In this document: piece after piece, positions 7,332 to 17,180 of the stretch
Layout: the number at the start of each line of letters is the position of its first letter
How positions within the stretch are numbered: the first letter of the stretch is position 1
Origin: Bin127 sp965221625
Lineage (GTDB): Bacteria > Chloroflexota > Dehalococcoidia > Lucifugimonadales > Lucifugimonadaceae
Assembly: GCA_965221625.1 (NCBI GenBank)
Contig: OZ244903.1
Span: forward strand, 62,001-126,000
DNA length: 64,000 bases
Reading direction: 5' to 3'
Position numbers and translations under genes: made by a program
The notes under the pieces: generated by a model
The model's database searches: none
What the model was told of the DNA's origin: nothing
Seen by the model: only the letters and a program-made list of their open reading frames with translations

Positions 7332-8750
7332 CTAAGCGACTGTCACCTGCTCCTGCATCGCTCGACCCTTCTCAACCGCATCATCGATGGTGCCGACCAT
7401 GTAGAACGCCTGCTCCGGCAATTCGTCGTGCTTGCCTTCAAGGATCTCCAAGAAACCTTTGACAGTGTCCTCCCGGCTGACATACTTTCCGGGCAATCCG
7501 GTGAAGACCTCACCAACGAAGAATGGTTGGGTTAGGAATCTCTGTATCTTGCGGGCACGGGCGACCGTCAATTGGTCGTCGTCGGAGAGCTCTTCAATGC
7601 CGAGAATTGCGATTACGTCTTGCAGGTCCTTGTAGCGCTGCAAAACTCGTTTTACTCCGAACGCGGCGTCATAATGATCCTGACCAACTACCGCGGGTTC
7701 GAGAATACGCGAGTTCGATGCCAAGGGATCCACGGCCGGGAAGAGTGCCTGCGCCGCCAGAGCGCGGTCTAGCGAGACGTTTGCATCCAAGTGCCCGAAA
7801 GTTGTGACGATGCCGGGGTCAGTGTAGTCGTCAGCCGGTACGTAGACTGCTTGGAACGAAGTTATCGAACCTGCCTGCGTCGAAGTAATCCGCTCCATCA
7901 AGTCGCCCAACTCCGTAGCGAGTGTCGGCTGGTAACCGACCGCAGAAGGCATTCGTCCCAGCAGTGCCGAGACTTCCATGCCGGCCAGGATGTAGCGATA
8001 CACGTTGTCGACGAACAGCAGGACGTCCTGCCCGCGCTCGTCGCGGAAGTACTCCGCCATCGTCAAACCGGTCAACGCAATGCGAGCGCGCGTGCCAGGG
8101 GGTTCGTTCATCTGACCGAAGACAAGGGCGGTTGATCCGACAACGCCCGATTCGTTCATCTCGTGCCATAGGTCGTTGCCTTCTCGCGAGCGTTCGCCGA
8201 CACCAGCGAAGACGGATACGCCTGAGTGTTCCTGTGCGATGTTGCGGATGAGTTCCGTGATGATGACCGTCTTGCCAACACCAGCTCCGCCGTAGGCACC
8301 TACCTTTCCTCCACGCGGGAAAGGCGTAATGAGGTCAAGGACCTTGATGCCCGTTTCGAGGATGTCCGTGGTCCGAGATTGCTCTGCGAAGCTGGGCGGT
8401 TGACGATGTATTGGCAACCGTTCAGCATCACCAGCTACCTGCTCCTTGCCATCGATAGCGTCGCCGAGGACGTTGAAGATTCGCCCCAACGAATTCTCGC
8501 CGACCGGCACAGTGATCGGCTGACCGGTGTCGATGCATTCGACCCCGCGGGCCAGACCATCCGTAGTTCCCATCGCCAAACAACGAGCCCAGTTGTTGCC
8601 GACGTGTTGCTCGACTTCAAGCACTAGTCGTTCGCCGTCGATCTGTGTCTCGAGACCGTTGTAAATCTCCGGCAAATCGTTCGGCGGGAACTCGACGTCG
8701 ACCACCGTACCGATGACCTGGATAACCTTGCCTTTGCTGCCTTGTGCCAT
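7332..8750 (-). CDS. atpD: ATP synthase subunit beta
   Basis: 472 residues, full length. The Walker A loop GGAGVGKTV, the GERSREGNDLWHEM segment and the ALTGLTMAEYFRDE region identify the catalytic F1 beta subunit, which makes ATP at three sites per enzyme. The DELSDDDQL pattern is replaced by EELSDDDQL, a trivial change. ATG 8750 has an AGGAG upstream. Same transcript as atpG and atpC. Confidence 0.98.
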   Translation of the reverse strand: MAQGSKGKVIQVIGTVVDVEFPPNDLPEIYNGLETQIDGERLVLEVEQHVGNNWARCLAMGTTDGLARGVECIDTGQPITVPVGENSLGRIFNVLGDAIDGKEQVAGDAERLPIHRQPPSFAEQSRTTDILETGIKVLDLITPFPRGGKVGAYGGAGVGKTVIITELIRNIAQEHSGVSVFAGVGERSREGNDLWHEMNESGVVGSTALVFGQMNEPPGTRARIALTGLTMAEYFRDERGQDVLLFVDNVYRYILAGMEVSALLGRMPSAVGYQPTLATELGDLMERITSTQAGSITSFQAVYVPADDYTDPGIVTTFGHLDANVSLDRALAAQALFPAVDPLASNSRILEPAVVGQDHYDAAFGVKRVLQRYKDLQDVIAILGIEELSDDDQLTVARARKIQRFLTQPFFVGEVFTGLPGKYVSREDTVKGFLEILEGKHDELPEQAFYMVGTIDDAVEKGRAMQEQVTVA

Positions 8751-8851
8751 ATGTGTGCGGCTCCTATTTCTCTAAAGCCGTACCGTAGATCACTCCACGG
8801 ATCCGATTCTTATCAATTGAACTCGTTCTGTATTCGTTGGGCGATTCCCGT

Positions 8852-9721
8852 TCATCCTTGGACGCCGGCCACGCCACCGACGATGTCTAGCAATTCACCG
8901 GTGATCGATTCTTGGCGCGCCTTGTTCAGATCCAACGTCAACTCGTCGATAAGCTCGTTTGCGTTGTCTGTGGCGTTCTGCATCGCGATCATCCGTGCTG
9001 AATGCTCGCTCGCTTGTGATTCCAATATCGCGTGATATATCTGGGTTTCGATGTAGCGTGGGGCAAGACTTGACAGCACTTCTGCCGGCGAAGGCTCGTA
9101 GATGTAGTCGAGGTACTTCGTCGCGCCGTCTTCAGCCTGACCAATGTCTTGAATCGGCAAGAGTTGACGCACCACGGGTCTTTGCACCGAAGTGTTCACA
9201 AACTGCGCGTAGACAATCGATACCGCATCAACTGAACCCGCCCTATATCGGTCGACGACGAAGGAAGAAACGTCAAGTGTCTCGCCTAACGACGGACGAT
9301 CACCTACAGAAAATGCCGCGAGCAACGGCTGTCCCGTACGAGCGATGAATCGCTCGCCTTTTCGTCCTACACACACTGCGTCAAGCGGCACCGAGGCGTT
9401 CGATACCTTATCGGCTGCGGCGCGCAATATGTTGCCTACCAATGCCCCAGCAAGGCCGCGATCCGGAGTCAATAAAATCAAGAGTTCCCGTTCGACAGCG
9501 CGCTGCTGCAACAGGGCATCGAGTTCGGCGTCATCGTCGCTCAATCGCGTCGACAGGTGCGATAAAACCTCGCGCATCTGGTCGGCGTACGGACGTCCGT
9601 CACGAACCATCTGTTGCGCTCGTTGCATGCGTGATGCAGCGATCAACTGCATTGCGCTCGTGATCTTCGCCGTATTGCTGACCGAACGGATGCGGTCGCG
9701 TATGTCCTTTAGACTTGGCAT
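8852..9721 (-). CDS. atpG: ATP synthase subunit gamma
   Basis: 289 residues. It begins with the diagnostic PSLKDIRDRIRSVSNTAKIT and ends with an RQESITGELLDIVGG helix, the two halves of the rotor coiled coil. Connects c-ring rotation with the F1 head. 24 bases downstream of atpA. Confidence 0.97.
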   Translation of the reverse strand: MPSLKDIRDRIRSVSNTAKITSAMQLIAASRMQRAQQMVRDGRPYADQMREVLSHLSTRLSDDDAELDALLQQRAVERELLILLTPDRGLAGALVGNILRAAADKVSNASVPLDAVCVGRKGERFIARTGQPLLAAFSVGDRPSLGETLDVSSFVVDRYRAGSVDAVSIVYAQFVNTSVQRPVVRQLLPIQDIGQAEDGATKYLDYIYEPSPAEVLSSLAPRYIETQIYHAILESQASEHSARMIAMQNATDNANELIDELTLDLNKARQESITGELLDIVGGVAGVQG

Positions 9722-9745
9722 CGTGTGAGATTGATTCGTGAACGG

Positions 9746-11263
9746 TTATCCCATTAGGTCTGCGGTCTGCTTGAATGCACCGGCAGCTTCGAGGAGTCGC
9801 GCTCCTGCTTCGTCTGAAAGATCGCCGCTGTCGCTAATCTCTTCCAAGAGGTCCGGCAAGTTCGCCGCCAAATAGCCATACCACTGCGATTCGAATTCGC
9901 GCACGCGCTCGACTGGTACATCGTCAAGCGCACCTTCGTTGGCAACGTGGAAAAGTGCCACCATGTTCTCGTAAGAGATTGGGGCATTCTCATCTTGCTT
10001 CAACAACTCGCGGAATCGCTCGCCACGCGCCAGCTGCCGACGCGTCACCGGGTCCAAATCCTCGGCACCGAATTGGGCGAAGGTTGCCAGAGCGTCGAAC
10101 TGCGCCATCTCGGTCTTGAGACTTCCGGCCACTGACTTCATGCCGCCACGTTGCGCCGAAGAACCGACCCGAGTAACCGAGATGCCAGAGTTGACCGCAG
10201 GCCTGATACCGGCATTGAACAAGTCCGGCTCAAGGAACAGCTGTCCGTCCGTAATCGATATGACGTTCGTCGGAATGTAAGCAGAGACGTCCCCGGCCAA
10301 GGTTTCGATAATCGGCAACGCCGTAATCGAACCGCCACCAAACTCCGGTGCCAAACGAGCCGCGCGTTCCAATAACCGCGAGTGAAGGTAGAACACGTCA
10401 CCTGGGTACGCCTCACGTCCGGGAGGCCGTCGCAGGAGCAATGACATTTGGCGATATGCCCATGCATGTTTCGAGAGGTCATCGTAGACGATGAGAACGT
10501 CTCGCCCCTTCGACATGAAATATTCGGCCATCGCGCATCCGGCATAAGGTGCCAAGAACTGCAGTGGTGCCGGATCTGACGCATTGGCGGCGACCACAAT
10601 AGTGTTTTCGAGCGCACCTTGGTCGGCAAGTCTCTGGACAGTACCCGCCACCTTGGATGCTTTCTGCCCGACAGCTACGTAGACGCCGATCATGTCGGAG
10701 TCGCGTTGGTTGATGATGGCGTCGACGCATAGCGACGTCTTACCCGTCGAACGGTCGCCAATCACCAGCTCACGTTGTCCGCGTCCGACCGGGACCATGG
10801 CATCAACCACCTTCAGTCCGAATTGGACGGGTTGATTCACGGGTTGACGTGTGATGACGCCCGGTGCGATTTTCTCTACTGGTAATGTTTCCGAGGTATT
10901 CGGCGATCCTTGGCCATCCAATGGGCGACCCAACGGGTCAACAACCCGACCTAAGAGCGTATCGCCTACCGGTACTTCGAGGATGCGTCCGGTTGACCGA
11001 ACCTCATCTCCTTCGCGAATGGTGAGGTAATCGCCAAGAACTACCGCCCCCACGGACTCTTCCTCTAGGTTCAACGCCAAACCCAAAACATCGTTCGGGA
11101 ACTGCAAAATCTCGTTCAGTCGAACTCCGGACAGTCCGTGGATTCGGGCAATACCGTCGCCGGCTTCAACCACGGTGCCAACGTCGACCATCGTGAGTTC
11201 GCCGCCGAACTCCTCAATTTGGCGCTTTATCACCGAAGCGATATCTTGCCCTGAAGTGGTCAT
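9746..11263 (-). CDS. atpA: ATP synthase subunit alpha
   Basis: 505 residues with the nucleotide-binding loop GDRSTGKTS, the PGREAYPGDVFYLHSRLLERAA signature region and the SGISVTRVG arginine-finger segment. Non-catalytic partner of beta in F1. ATG 11263 preceded by AAAGGAAAGG. The 98 bases to atpH hold nothing I recognise. Confidence 0.98.
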   Translation of the reverse strand: MTTSGQDIASVIKRQIEEFGGELTMVDVGTVVEAGDGIARIHGLSGVRLNEILQFPNDVLGLALNLEEESVGAVVLGDYLTIREGDEVRSTGRILEVPVGDTLLGRVVDPLGRPLDGQGSPNTSETLPVEKIAPGVITRQPVNQPVQFGLKVVDAMVPVGRGQRELVIGDRSTGKTSLCVDAIINQRDSDMIGVYVAVGQKASKVAGTVQRLADQGALENTIVVAANASDPAPLQFLAPYAGCAMAEYFMSKGRDVLIVYDDLSKHAWAYRQMSLLLRRPPGREAYPGDVFYLHSRLLERAARLAPEFGGGSITALPIIETLAGDVSAYIPTNVISITDGQLFLEPDLFNAGIRPAVNSGISVTRVGSSAQRGGMKSVAGSLKTEMAQFDALATFAQFGAEDLDPVTRRQLARGERFRELLKQDENAPISYENMVALFHVANEGALDDVPVERVREFESQWYGYLAANLPDLLEEISDSGDLSDEAGARLLEAAGAFKQTADLMG

Positions 11264-11361
11264 CGAAACACCTTTCCTTTAACCGAAACGCAGGCTTAGT
11301 TGCTCTCGCGCGTCTGTGATTTTCGATGTGTTGTCAGCACGTTCGACATGTGGGTGTGTAA

Positions 11362-11904
11362 TCAAGACAACGGGCGTTGTGCCAGCGATTCCTGCATCGA
11401 ACGCAGTCGAGATCTCGTGCTGCCATCGAACAATCGATCGCCTACTCGAGCAACGACTCCCCCGATAATGGATGGATCTACGCTCTCAGTAACTTCAATT
11501 CGTTCATGCCCCGTCATCTCTCTCAACCGCTCGACAATTCGATCACGACGTACCCCATCCAGTTCGATCGCAGTCGTCAACTCCGCGCGTCCGATGCCGA
11601 GATGAGCATCGCGCAGGTCGCGGAACTGATCACACACGTCACCGAAATGCTCAATGTCGCCATTTGCAACCATCAGCGACACCAGATTACGGACCAATGG
11701 ATCGATATCACTCAACAATGTCGAGATGCCATCAAGTTTCACCGACTCAGGTACCGAAGGTGCAGCCAAGAAGACTTCGACGTCGGTTTCAGACAACACG
11801 ACGCGTGCTCGTTCGAGATCGTCAGCCCAAACAGTTAAGTCGTCACGCTCCTCGGCGATGGCAAAAGAGGCCTGAGCGTATCTTCTGACGGAAGTCCTCG
11901 GCAT
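11362..11904 (-). CDS. atpH: ATP synthase subunit delta
   Basis: 180 residues. N-terminal helical bundle beginning RRYAQASFAIA, and a C-terminal part with DPSIIGGVVARVGDRLFDGSTRSRL, which is the conserved end of the OSCP/delta family. Joins the peripheral stalk to the top of F1. Position between atpF and atpA is canonical. Confidence 0.95.
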   Translation of the reverse strand: MPRTSVRRYAQASFAIAEERDDLTVWADDLERARVVLSETDVEVFLAAPSVPESVKLDGISTLLSDIDPLVRNLVSLMVANGDIEHFGDVCDQFRDLRDAHLGIGRAELTTAIELDGVRRDRIVERLREMTGHERIEVTESVDPSIIGGVVARVGDRLFDGSTRSRLRSMQESLAQRPLS

Positions 11905-11939
11905 CTTTAATGCTTACCTTGTGCGGTCAACATCAGAAA

Positions 11940-12440
11940 TCAGTTCCTGCTCGCGTCCAAACCTTCGGCCAGCACACGGTCGATCAATTCGCGATGCGAG
12001 TTTGCGTCAAGTGATTGTTCCACGATTCGCTCAGCCGCGAGGATCGCGATGCCGGCAAACTCTCGCCGCACCTCTTCGACCGCAGCTTCGCGCTCTCGAC
12101 GTATCTCGTCGCGTGCGCGTTCGATCATCTCGTCGACTTGATTGCGGGTTCGCTCGATCTCTTGTTCTTTCAGTCGTGCCGCCGCGTCGCGTGCCTCCGA
12201 AATCAGCGATTGGCCTTCTCGTCGAGCGTTAGCCAATTCCTGCTCGACCCGCTCTGCAGAGGAGGCTGCATCTGCGCGTGCACGTTCCGCAGCTTCCAGA
12301 CTGTCTCGAATCCGATCCGCTCGTTGGTCCAACATTCCCGTAATCGGGCCGTAGAGGAATACTCGGAGAACGGTCGCGATGGCCAAGAAGCCGATCAAAA
12401 ACGTTAAGAGCCTAGGCAGGTCTATACCTAGCGCATCCAT
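11940..12440 (-). CDS. atpF: ATP synthase subunit b
   Basis: 166 residues: one N-terminal membrane helix (LPRLLTFLIGFLAIATVLRVFLYGPI), then a long charged coiled coil (residues about 35-150) with almost no hydrophobic core and heptad-like A/E/R spacing. Forms the peripheral stalk. A single b-type gene is present, so the stalk is presumably a homodimer. Confidence 0.95.
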   Translation of the reverse strand: MDALGIDLPRLLTFLIGFLAIATVLRVFLYGPITGMLDQRADRIRDSLEAAERARADAASSAERVEQELANARREGQSLISEARDAAARLKEQEIERTRNQVDEMIERARDEIRREREAAVEEVRREFAGIAILAAERIVEQSLDANSHRELIDRVLAEGLDASRN

Positions 12441-12560
12441 GAGACTCTCCGTTTCGAGTTACAAATCACCATTGTCGTCGTTCTCAAGCGTCTTACGGGG
12501 GCACGAAGGTCGGCGAACACCGACATCGTTGCGACCGTGTTACGCCCGAAGTCGTGAAGA

Positions 12561-12782
12561 CTAGACGAACAGTGTGATGATGGCTACGACCAATGCGTAA
12601 ATCGCGATAGCTTCGGTGAACGCAATGGCAAGGATCATGTTCTGGCGGATTGAATCCGCGGCATCCGGGTTGCGTCCCAACGCCTCCATCGCTTTGCCCG
12701 CAAGCATGCCGATGCCAAGACCCGGACCCAACGCTCCGAGACCGATCGCCAAGCCAGCTCCGATTGGTGTCCAATCTTCCAT
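12561..12782 (-). CDS. atpE: ATP synthase subunit c (proton type)
   Basis: 73 residues, two transmembrane helices joined by the polar loop GRNPDA. Helix 2 carries the ion-binding Glu in AIAFTEAIAIY. Sodium-binding c subunits need a Gln in helix 1 and Ser/Thr after the Glu; here those positions are Ile (GLGIG), Ala and Ile, so the ring should move protons. A perfect AGGAGG precedes ATG 12782, suggesting the strong translation needed for a multicopy ring. Confidence 0.97.
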   Translation of the reverse strand: MEDWTPIGAGLAIGLGALGPGLGIGMLAGKAMEALGRNPDAADSIRQNMILAIAFTEAIAIYALVVAIITLFV

Positions 12783-12972
12783 AACGTCTTTTAGACCTCC
12801 TGGTCCAGATGGGGGTTGAATCGATCTGCGACCACCTCAGTCGCGTCGATAACACATCGCTGGCACCCGGCAACATCGCCGATCGAACGGCTCACCGAAT
12901 GCAGAATGTCGGATTTTGGCACGCCCTCAAACGGGCGCGAGTAAATTTGACCGCCGGTTCCCTTGCCCAACA

Positions 12973-14307
12973 TCAATGGCCTCCACCGGCACCGTGGTGT
13001 TCGTCCTCGGGGTGGTGATGCGGCATCACCGCGAACGCACCGAACATCAAGGTAAGCACCGAGAATATTATCGCTTGGATGAAACCGACGAAAAGCTCCA
13101 GACCAATGAATGGGATCATCCCGATTAGCGGGAAGAGGAATCCCATCGCAATCAGCAGTATCTCACCTGCGAACATGTTCCCGAACAGTCGGAAGGTGAA
13201 GCTGATCACCTTGATGAATTCGCCAATGAGTTCCAACACGCCGACGAACAGATCAATCGGGTTGCGCTTGAGAGGATTGCCGATGAACTTGTCCCAGTAT
13301 CCGCCGATACCCAAAGACTTGATGCCCCAGAACTGGACGCTGATCATTGCCGTGATCGCAATTGCGAGTGTCATGTTCAGGTCCGTGCTCGAACCGCGCA
13401 GGTACGGCACCAACAACCCGGTCCGATTGCCGATCAAATCGTCATATTCGCTTGGATTCTTAGCGAAGAAACCAGAAGCCGGCGCAGTGGATGGTGCCGC
13501 GCTCTCTTCAAATCGATGAGCGATTGCCTGGGTCTCTACCAGCGTCGGGTGTGCAAGATCGGTCACGTCGTAAGCCACGATTTCGGTGAGCGAAATCTTG
13601 TAATCCTCGCCTCGTCCCAAAGGCAATAATCGGATGCCGTCGCCATCAAACACGACGAATCCTTGCTCCCCATAAGTCACCAATGCTTTGCCAAGGAGAT
13701 TGCGGAAATCTTCGTCGTTCGCATGCTTGTCGACAAAGTGTCCTAACCCGGCATCAATGCCAAACTCCTCGACTTGATGGTGCAGGTCGTCAGCCAATGC
13801 CTCGTGGTGCTCCGCCGCCAGTTTCTTCTCAAACTTGTGAAGGAACCACTCGGAAGTCGTCTCTACGCGTCCGATTGTGCCGACCACCGGCAGTATTCCC
13901 AACCAGTTCGAAAAGAGCACAACCAGGAAGATGGCGGTAGCTACCGGGACGAACATTCTCCCGGCTTTGCCTGAGGTCGATTCGGCGAGTCCGATGAAGA
14001 ACTCGTAGAGAATCTCCATCAGAGATTGCCACCGTCCCGGGACCTCCGACAATCTCCGCGTTGCGAGGTAGATGAGCAACAGCAACACTAGCATCGCGAA
14101 CGCGAACATCACGACCGTGTTAACGAGTTTGTAGCTGCCGATTGTGCCGACGAGCTCGGATGGAATCTGGATTAGTGGGACAGCACCGCCTAAGAACCCA
14201 CCGCCAAAGGCTGCGCCGAGGGCACCGCCCAATATCGAAATTACCGCCACCGCAAGTGCGAGCACTGCGATGGTGATGCCTTTAGGCGATGAGAGCAATC
14301 TCGCCAC
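12973..14307 (-). CDS. atpB: ATP synthase subunit a with large extramembrane insertion
   Basis: 444 residues, against about 230-290 normally. The conserved core is intact: the stator arginine in SFTFRLFGNMFAGE (R373), the STSGKAG loop and the SSTDLNMTLA helix. Between NWLGILPVVGTIGR (to residue 146) and the next conserved helix (from about residue 302) there is a hydrophilic insertion of about 150 residues (bases about 13402-13872), where other bacteria have 20-30. By homology with the E. coli topology this loop is extracytoplasmic. N-terminal residues 10-50 also form an extra hydrophobic segment. The C-terminus is His-rich (PHHHPEDEHHGAGGGH). The GTG start is uncertain. Confidence 0.93.
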   Translation of the reverse strand: MARLLSSPKGITIAVLALAVAVISILGGALGAAFGGGFLGGAVPLIQIPSELVGTIGSYKLVNTVVMFAFAMLVLLLLIYLATRRLSEVPGRWQSLMEILYEFFIGLAESTSGKAGRMFVPVATAIFLVVLFSNWLGILPVVGTIGRVETTSEWFLHKFEKKLAAEHHEALADDLHHQVEEFGIDAGLGHFVDKHANDEDFRNLLGKALVTYGEQGFVVFDGDGIRLLPLGRGEDYKISLTEIVAYDVTDLAHPTLVETQAIAHRFEESAAPSTAPASGFFAKNPSEYDDLIGNRTGLLVPYLRGSSTDLNMTLAIAITAMISVQFWGIKSLGIGGYWDKFIGNPLKRNPIDLFVGVLELIGEFIKVISFTFRLFGNMFAGEILLIAMGFLFPLIGMIPFIGLELFVGFIQAIIFSVLTLMFGAFAVMPHHHPEDEHHGAGGGH

Positions 14308-14370
14308 CTAGTTCTTGATTCGGCTCTATCGACATTCCCGGTCGTATGAACTATGTCAGCGGTTGCTCGC

Positions 14371-14610
14371 CTAACGATCAATCCTGCCAAAATCGGCAAG
14401 CATCCGCATCATTCCGACGAACGCGACCGCGATGCCTAGCAGTAGCCCCAATATCAGAAGCAATGGACTGCTTCCGATTTGACCATCCAGCCACCAGCCG
14501 AGAAGTGCACCGCCGGCGATGCTCACGCCGACGAACCACCCGATCATGGTTAGTCGCGCCAAAGTCGGGACGATGCCTCGCATTCCCTTAGGAGCACGTT
14601 CGTCGGACAT
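14371..14610 (-). CDS. atpZ: AtpZ/AtpI-like ATP synthase accessory membrane protein
   Basis: 79 residues from ATG 14610 with a GGAGGCGGG ribosome site. Two membrane helices (about 16-40 and 46-68) joined by a short hairpin containing GWWLDGQIGSSP, the AtpZ/AtpI signature. These proteins help c-ring assembly or divalent-cation supply for the synthase. First gene of the atp operon. A longer in-frame start to 14832 would overlap the divergent GMC gene's promoter and has no support. Confidence 0.8.
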   Translation of the reverse strand: MSDERAPKGMRGIVPTLARLTMIGWFVGVSIAGGALLGWWLDGQIGSSPLLLILGLLLGIAVAFVGMMRMLADFGRIDR

Positions 14611-14634
14611 CAATACCCGCCTCCGCTCACCTAA

Positions 14635-14664
14635 ATTATAAGAACCTAAACGCAGGCTTGCCAT
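14635..14664 (-). promoter_or_regulatory. atp operon promoter
   Basis: Minus strand: -10 TATAAT at 14640-14635, with ATGGCA about 18 bases upstream as a partial -35 (4 of 6 matches). It lies 25 bases before atpZ and is the only good promoter sequence upstream of the nine-gene operon. Confidence 0.5.
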
Positions 14665-14832
14665 GAAGTTTTGCGTTGCCGCTAGCACCGTGTGAGCGAA
14701 AAGATCTCCGTCCCAAAGACGTCTTCGTGCGTTCAAGGCGACGCGCGAATCCCTGCCCGAATCTCTCTCGATGCGTGTAAACTGCAATCCACAATTTCGA
14801 ATGTCCGACCTCTCCGACTCTCGAGCAGCCAA

Positions 14833-16398
14833 ATGAACTACGACTTCATTGTCATCGGTGCCGGCTCAGCCGGTGCAATCATCGCCAGCCGACTCAGCGA
14901 GGACCCCAACTCGAGCGTCCTTCTCATCGAAGCCGGCCCAGATTATCCGACCGTGGAGTCGTTGCCCATGGAGATTAAACTCGGCTACGGCTACGACCGA
15001 AACATCTGGGCGCGCACTTTCGGAAAGGACAGCAAGCACAACTGGAACTTCACCGCGAAATCCAACGAACTCAACCCCGAGATGATTGTTCCTCGCGGCA
15101 AACTTGTCGGCGGTTCGAGTGCCGTCAACGCGCAAATCTTCCTCCGCGGGATGCCAGAAGATTACGACGACTGGGCGACTTGGGGGAACGATGAGTGGTC
15201 ATTCCAGAAACTGATGCCATACTTCCGGCGAATCGAAACTGACACAGATTTCGCCGACGACTTCCACGGCACCGACGGTCCGATCGTGTGTCGCCGGTGG
15301 AAACCTGAAGAATGGAACCCGGACCAAACCGCGTTCGTCGAAGCGTGCATGGCCCTCGGCTATCCGTACTTCGAGGACGCAAACAATCCTGATTCCACTG
15401 GCGTCGGACCACCGCCGTTTAACAACCCGAACGGCGTTCGATGGAGCACCAACATCGGGTACTTGGCAGAATCACGGCATCGCTTGAATCTGACGATTCG
15501 CTCCGACTGCCATGTCCACAAGATCCTCTTCGACGGCAGTGCCGCGATCGGTGCTGAAGTCGAGTCGGGCGGCGAGCTGTTCAGCGTCTACGCCGGTCAG
15601 TTGGTTCTCTCAGCAGGTGCTCTATGCTCACCTCAGATTCTCATGCTGTCAGGGGTCGGCCCCGCAGATCACATTCGCGAAATGGGATTGCCAATAAAAC
15701 TCGACTCGCCGGGTGTAGGCCAAAACCTGCGCGACCACCCCCAGACATCGCTCACTTGGCGAACCAAACCTACGTTCAAACAGGATCCGCTCGCAAGCAA
15801 GATTCAGGTGAATTTGAAGTTTACCTGCCAAGGTTCACGCTGGCGCAACGACATGTTCATTCATCCCGTTTCCTGCGCCACTCAGCAAGGCATCTATCTC
15901 CTCTCCGACGAACAGCCCATCGGCATCTCGATGGTTTGCGCACTCTACCTCGCAGAATCGGCTGGCGAAGTGAAGCTGCAATCGATCAACCCGCACGTCC
16001 AGCCACATCTTGACTACAACCTGCTTGACACCGAATTCGATAAGGAGCGAATGCGCGAAGCAATCCGTCTCTGCGTCGAGATTGGCGAACAAGACGCATT
16101 TGCCGAGATTATCGACGAGTTGGTCGCGCCTACCGCCGAGGATCTGGAGAACGATGCCACGCTGACCGATTACATTATGCGTCGCGTCTCCACGAGCCAC
16201 CATGCCTCTGGAACCTGCAAGATGGGGCCGGACTCAGACGAAATGGCGGTGCTGGATCAATTCGGCAACGTCAAGGGCATCAGCAATCTAAAGGTCGCCG
16301 ACGCATCCAACATGCCCGATTGCATCCGAGCCAACACCAACATCACCTCAATGATCATCGGGGAACGCGTGGCCGGTTTCATCACGCAAGGAAAGTAG
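14833..16398 (+). CDS. GMC-family FAD oxidoreductase (choline dehydrogenase-like)
   Basis: 521 residues from ATG 14833. The FAD-binding DFIVIGAGSAGAIIASRL fold opens the protein, followed by the GMC signature GKLVGGSSAVNAQIFLRG and a second GMC motif (LVLSAGALCSPQILMLSG). The C-terminal domain carries the catalytic His region STSHHASGTCKMG and the final NTNITSMIIGERV. These enzymes oxidise primary alcohols; substrate unknown. Divergent from atpZ, without metabolic neighbours. Confidence 0.92.
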   Translation: MNYDFIVIGAGSAGAIIASRLSEDPNSSVLLIEAGPDYPTVESLPMEIKLGYGYDRNIWARTFGKDSKHNWNFTAKSNELNPEMIVPRGKLVGGSSAVNAQIFLRGMPEDYDDWATWGNDEWSFQKLMPYFRRIETDTDFADDFHGTDGPIVCRRWKPEEWNPDQTAFVEACMALGYPYFEDANNPDSTGVGPPPFNNPNGVRWSTNIGYLAESRHRLNLTIRSDCHVHKILFDGSAAIGAEVESGGELFSVYAGQLVLSAGALCSPQILMLSGVGPADHIREMGLPIKLDSPGVGQNLRDHPQTSLTWRTKPTFKQDPLASKIQVNLKFTCQGSRWRNDMFIHPVSCATQQGIYLLSDEQPIGISMVCALYLAESAGEVKLQSINPHVQPHLDYNLLDTEFDKERMREAIRLCVEIGEQDAFAEIIDELVAPTAEDLENDATLTDYIMRRVSTSHHASGTCKMGPDSDEMAVLDQFGNVKGISNLKVADASNMPDCIRANTNITSMIIGERVAGFITQGK

Positions 16399-16451
16399 CC
16401 GCCAAAAAACTACGGCACCAATCCTTGAACGGCACTCGGCGACGGCGGGTA

Positions 16452-17027
16452 TTAAGTCGAAGTCTCTTCTTCGTCGTCGATGCTGAGCGTCTCGGTGAAC
16501 TCCGAAAAGACGCTTAACTTCTCTCGCTGCTCTGGGGTGACCGGTGATCCGGCCTCTTCGTGCCTACGCTCTCGTTTCGACTCACTCCCTGGTCGAACTT
16601 CGTCAACGTTCATGCGTTGTTCCAGATCTCGCGTTACCTGCTCCAACACCTCTTCGGCCACGAAAATCGGCACGTCAGCCCGAATGGCAAGCGCAATCGA
16701 ATCGGACGGACGGGCGTCGATCTCGACTGACTCGCCGTTTACTTCAACCGCGATGTCGGCGTAAAACGTCGCGCGATCTAGACCACGAATGTGAATGTGT
16801 TGGATAGTGCCGCCGAGTTTCTTGATCGCTTCGAAAAGCAGGTCATGAGTCATCGGTCGTGACGGTGCTGGCGATGATCCAGGTGCCAAGATCGCAGTCG
16901 CCTCGTAAACGCCGATGATTATCGGGCACCAGCGGCGATCCTCGTGATCCTTCGGCCGCAAGATAAGGCACCGATCCGAAGAGCCATCCCGTCCGCCTCT
17001 AATCTGATGGATCTCCACCTCGATCAT
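16452..17027 (-). CDS. Bifunctional nuclease (BFN/DUF151) family protein
   Basis: 191 residues. Residues 1-130 match the DUF151 fold: ILRPKDHEDRRWCPIIIGVYEA, then MTHDLLFEAI and the hallmark IDARPSDSIALAIR..VPIFVAEEVL. The C-terminal 60 residues are a charged, acidic tail. Family members in plants and Thermotoga have RNase/DNase activity, others are regulatory. GGGGG before ATG 17027. No obvious operon partner. Confidence 0.88.
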   Translation of the reverse strand: MIEVEIHQIRGGRDGSSDRCLILRPKDHEDRRWCPIIIGVYEATAILAPGSSPAPSRPMTHDLLFEAIKKLGGTIQHIHIRGLDRATFYADIAVEVNGESVEIDARPSDSIALAIRADVPIFVAEEVLEQVTRDLEQRMNVDEVRPGSESKRERRHEEAGSPVTPEQREKLSVFSEFTETLSIDDEEETST

Positions 17028-17180
17028 TTCGCTTACCCCCGTGAATTCACGATGACCGTTCGCTCAAATCCTAACAAATCACCGCGCCTTTAAACGCAGT
17101 GAGTCAAGGGTCGTGCGTACATAACTCTAATGCCGATCTATCGAAAACGCTATTGCTCGAGTGAGATACCCCTTTTTGGC

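Noticed and set aside
12015..12407. 130-codon plus-strand frame opposite atpF
   Set aside because: Shadow of the atpF coiled-coil coding sequence.
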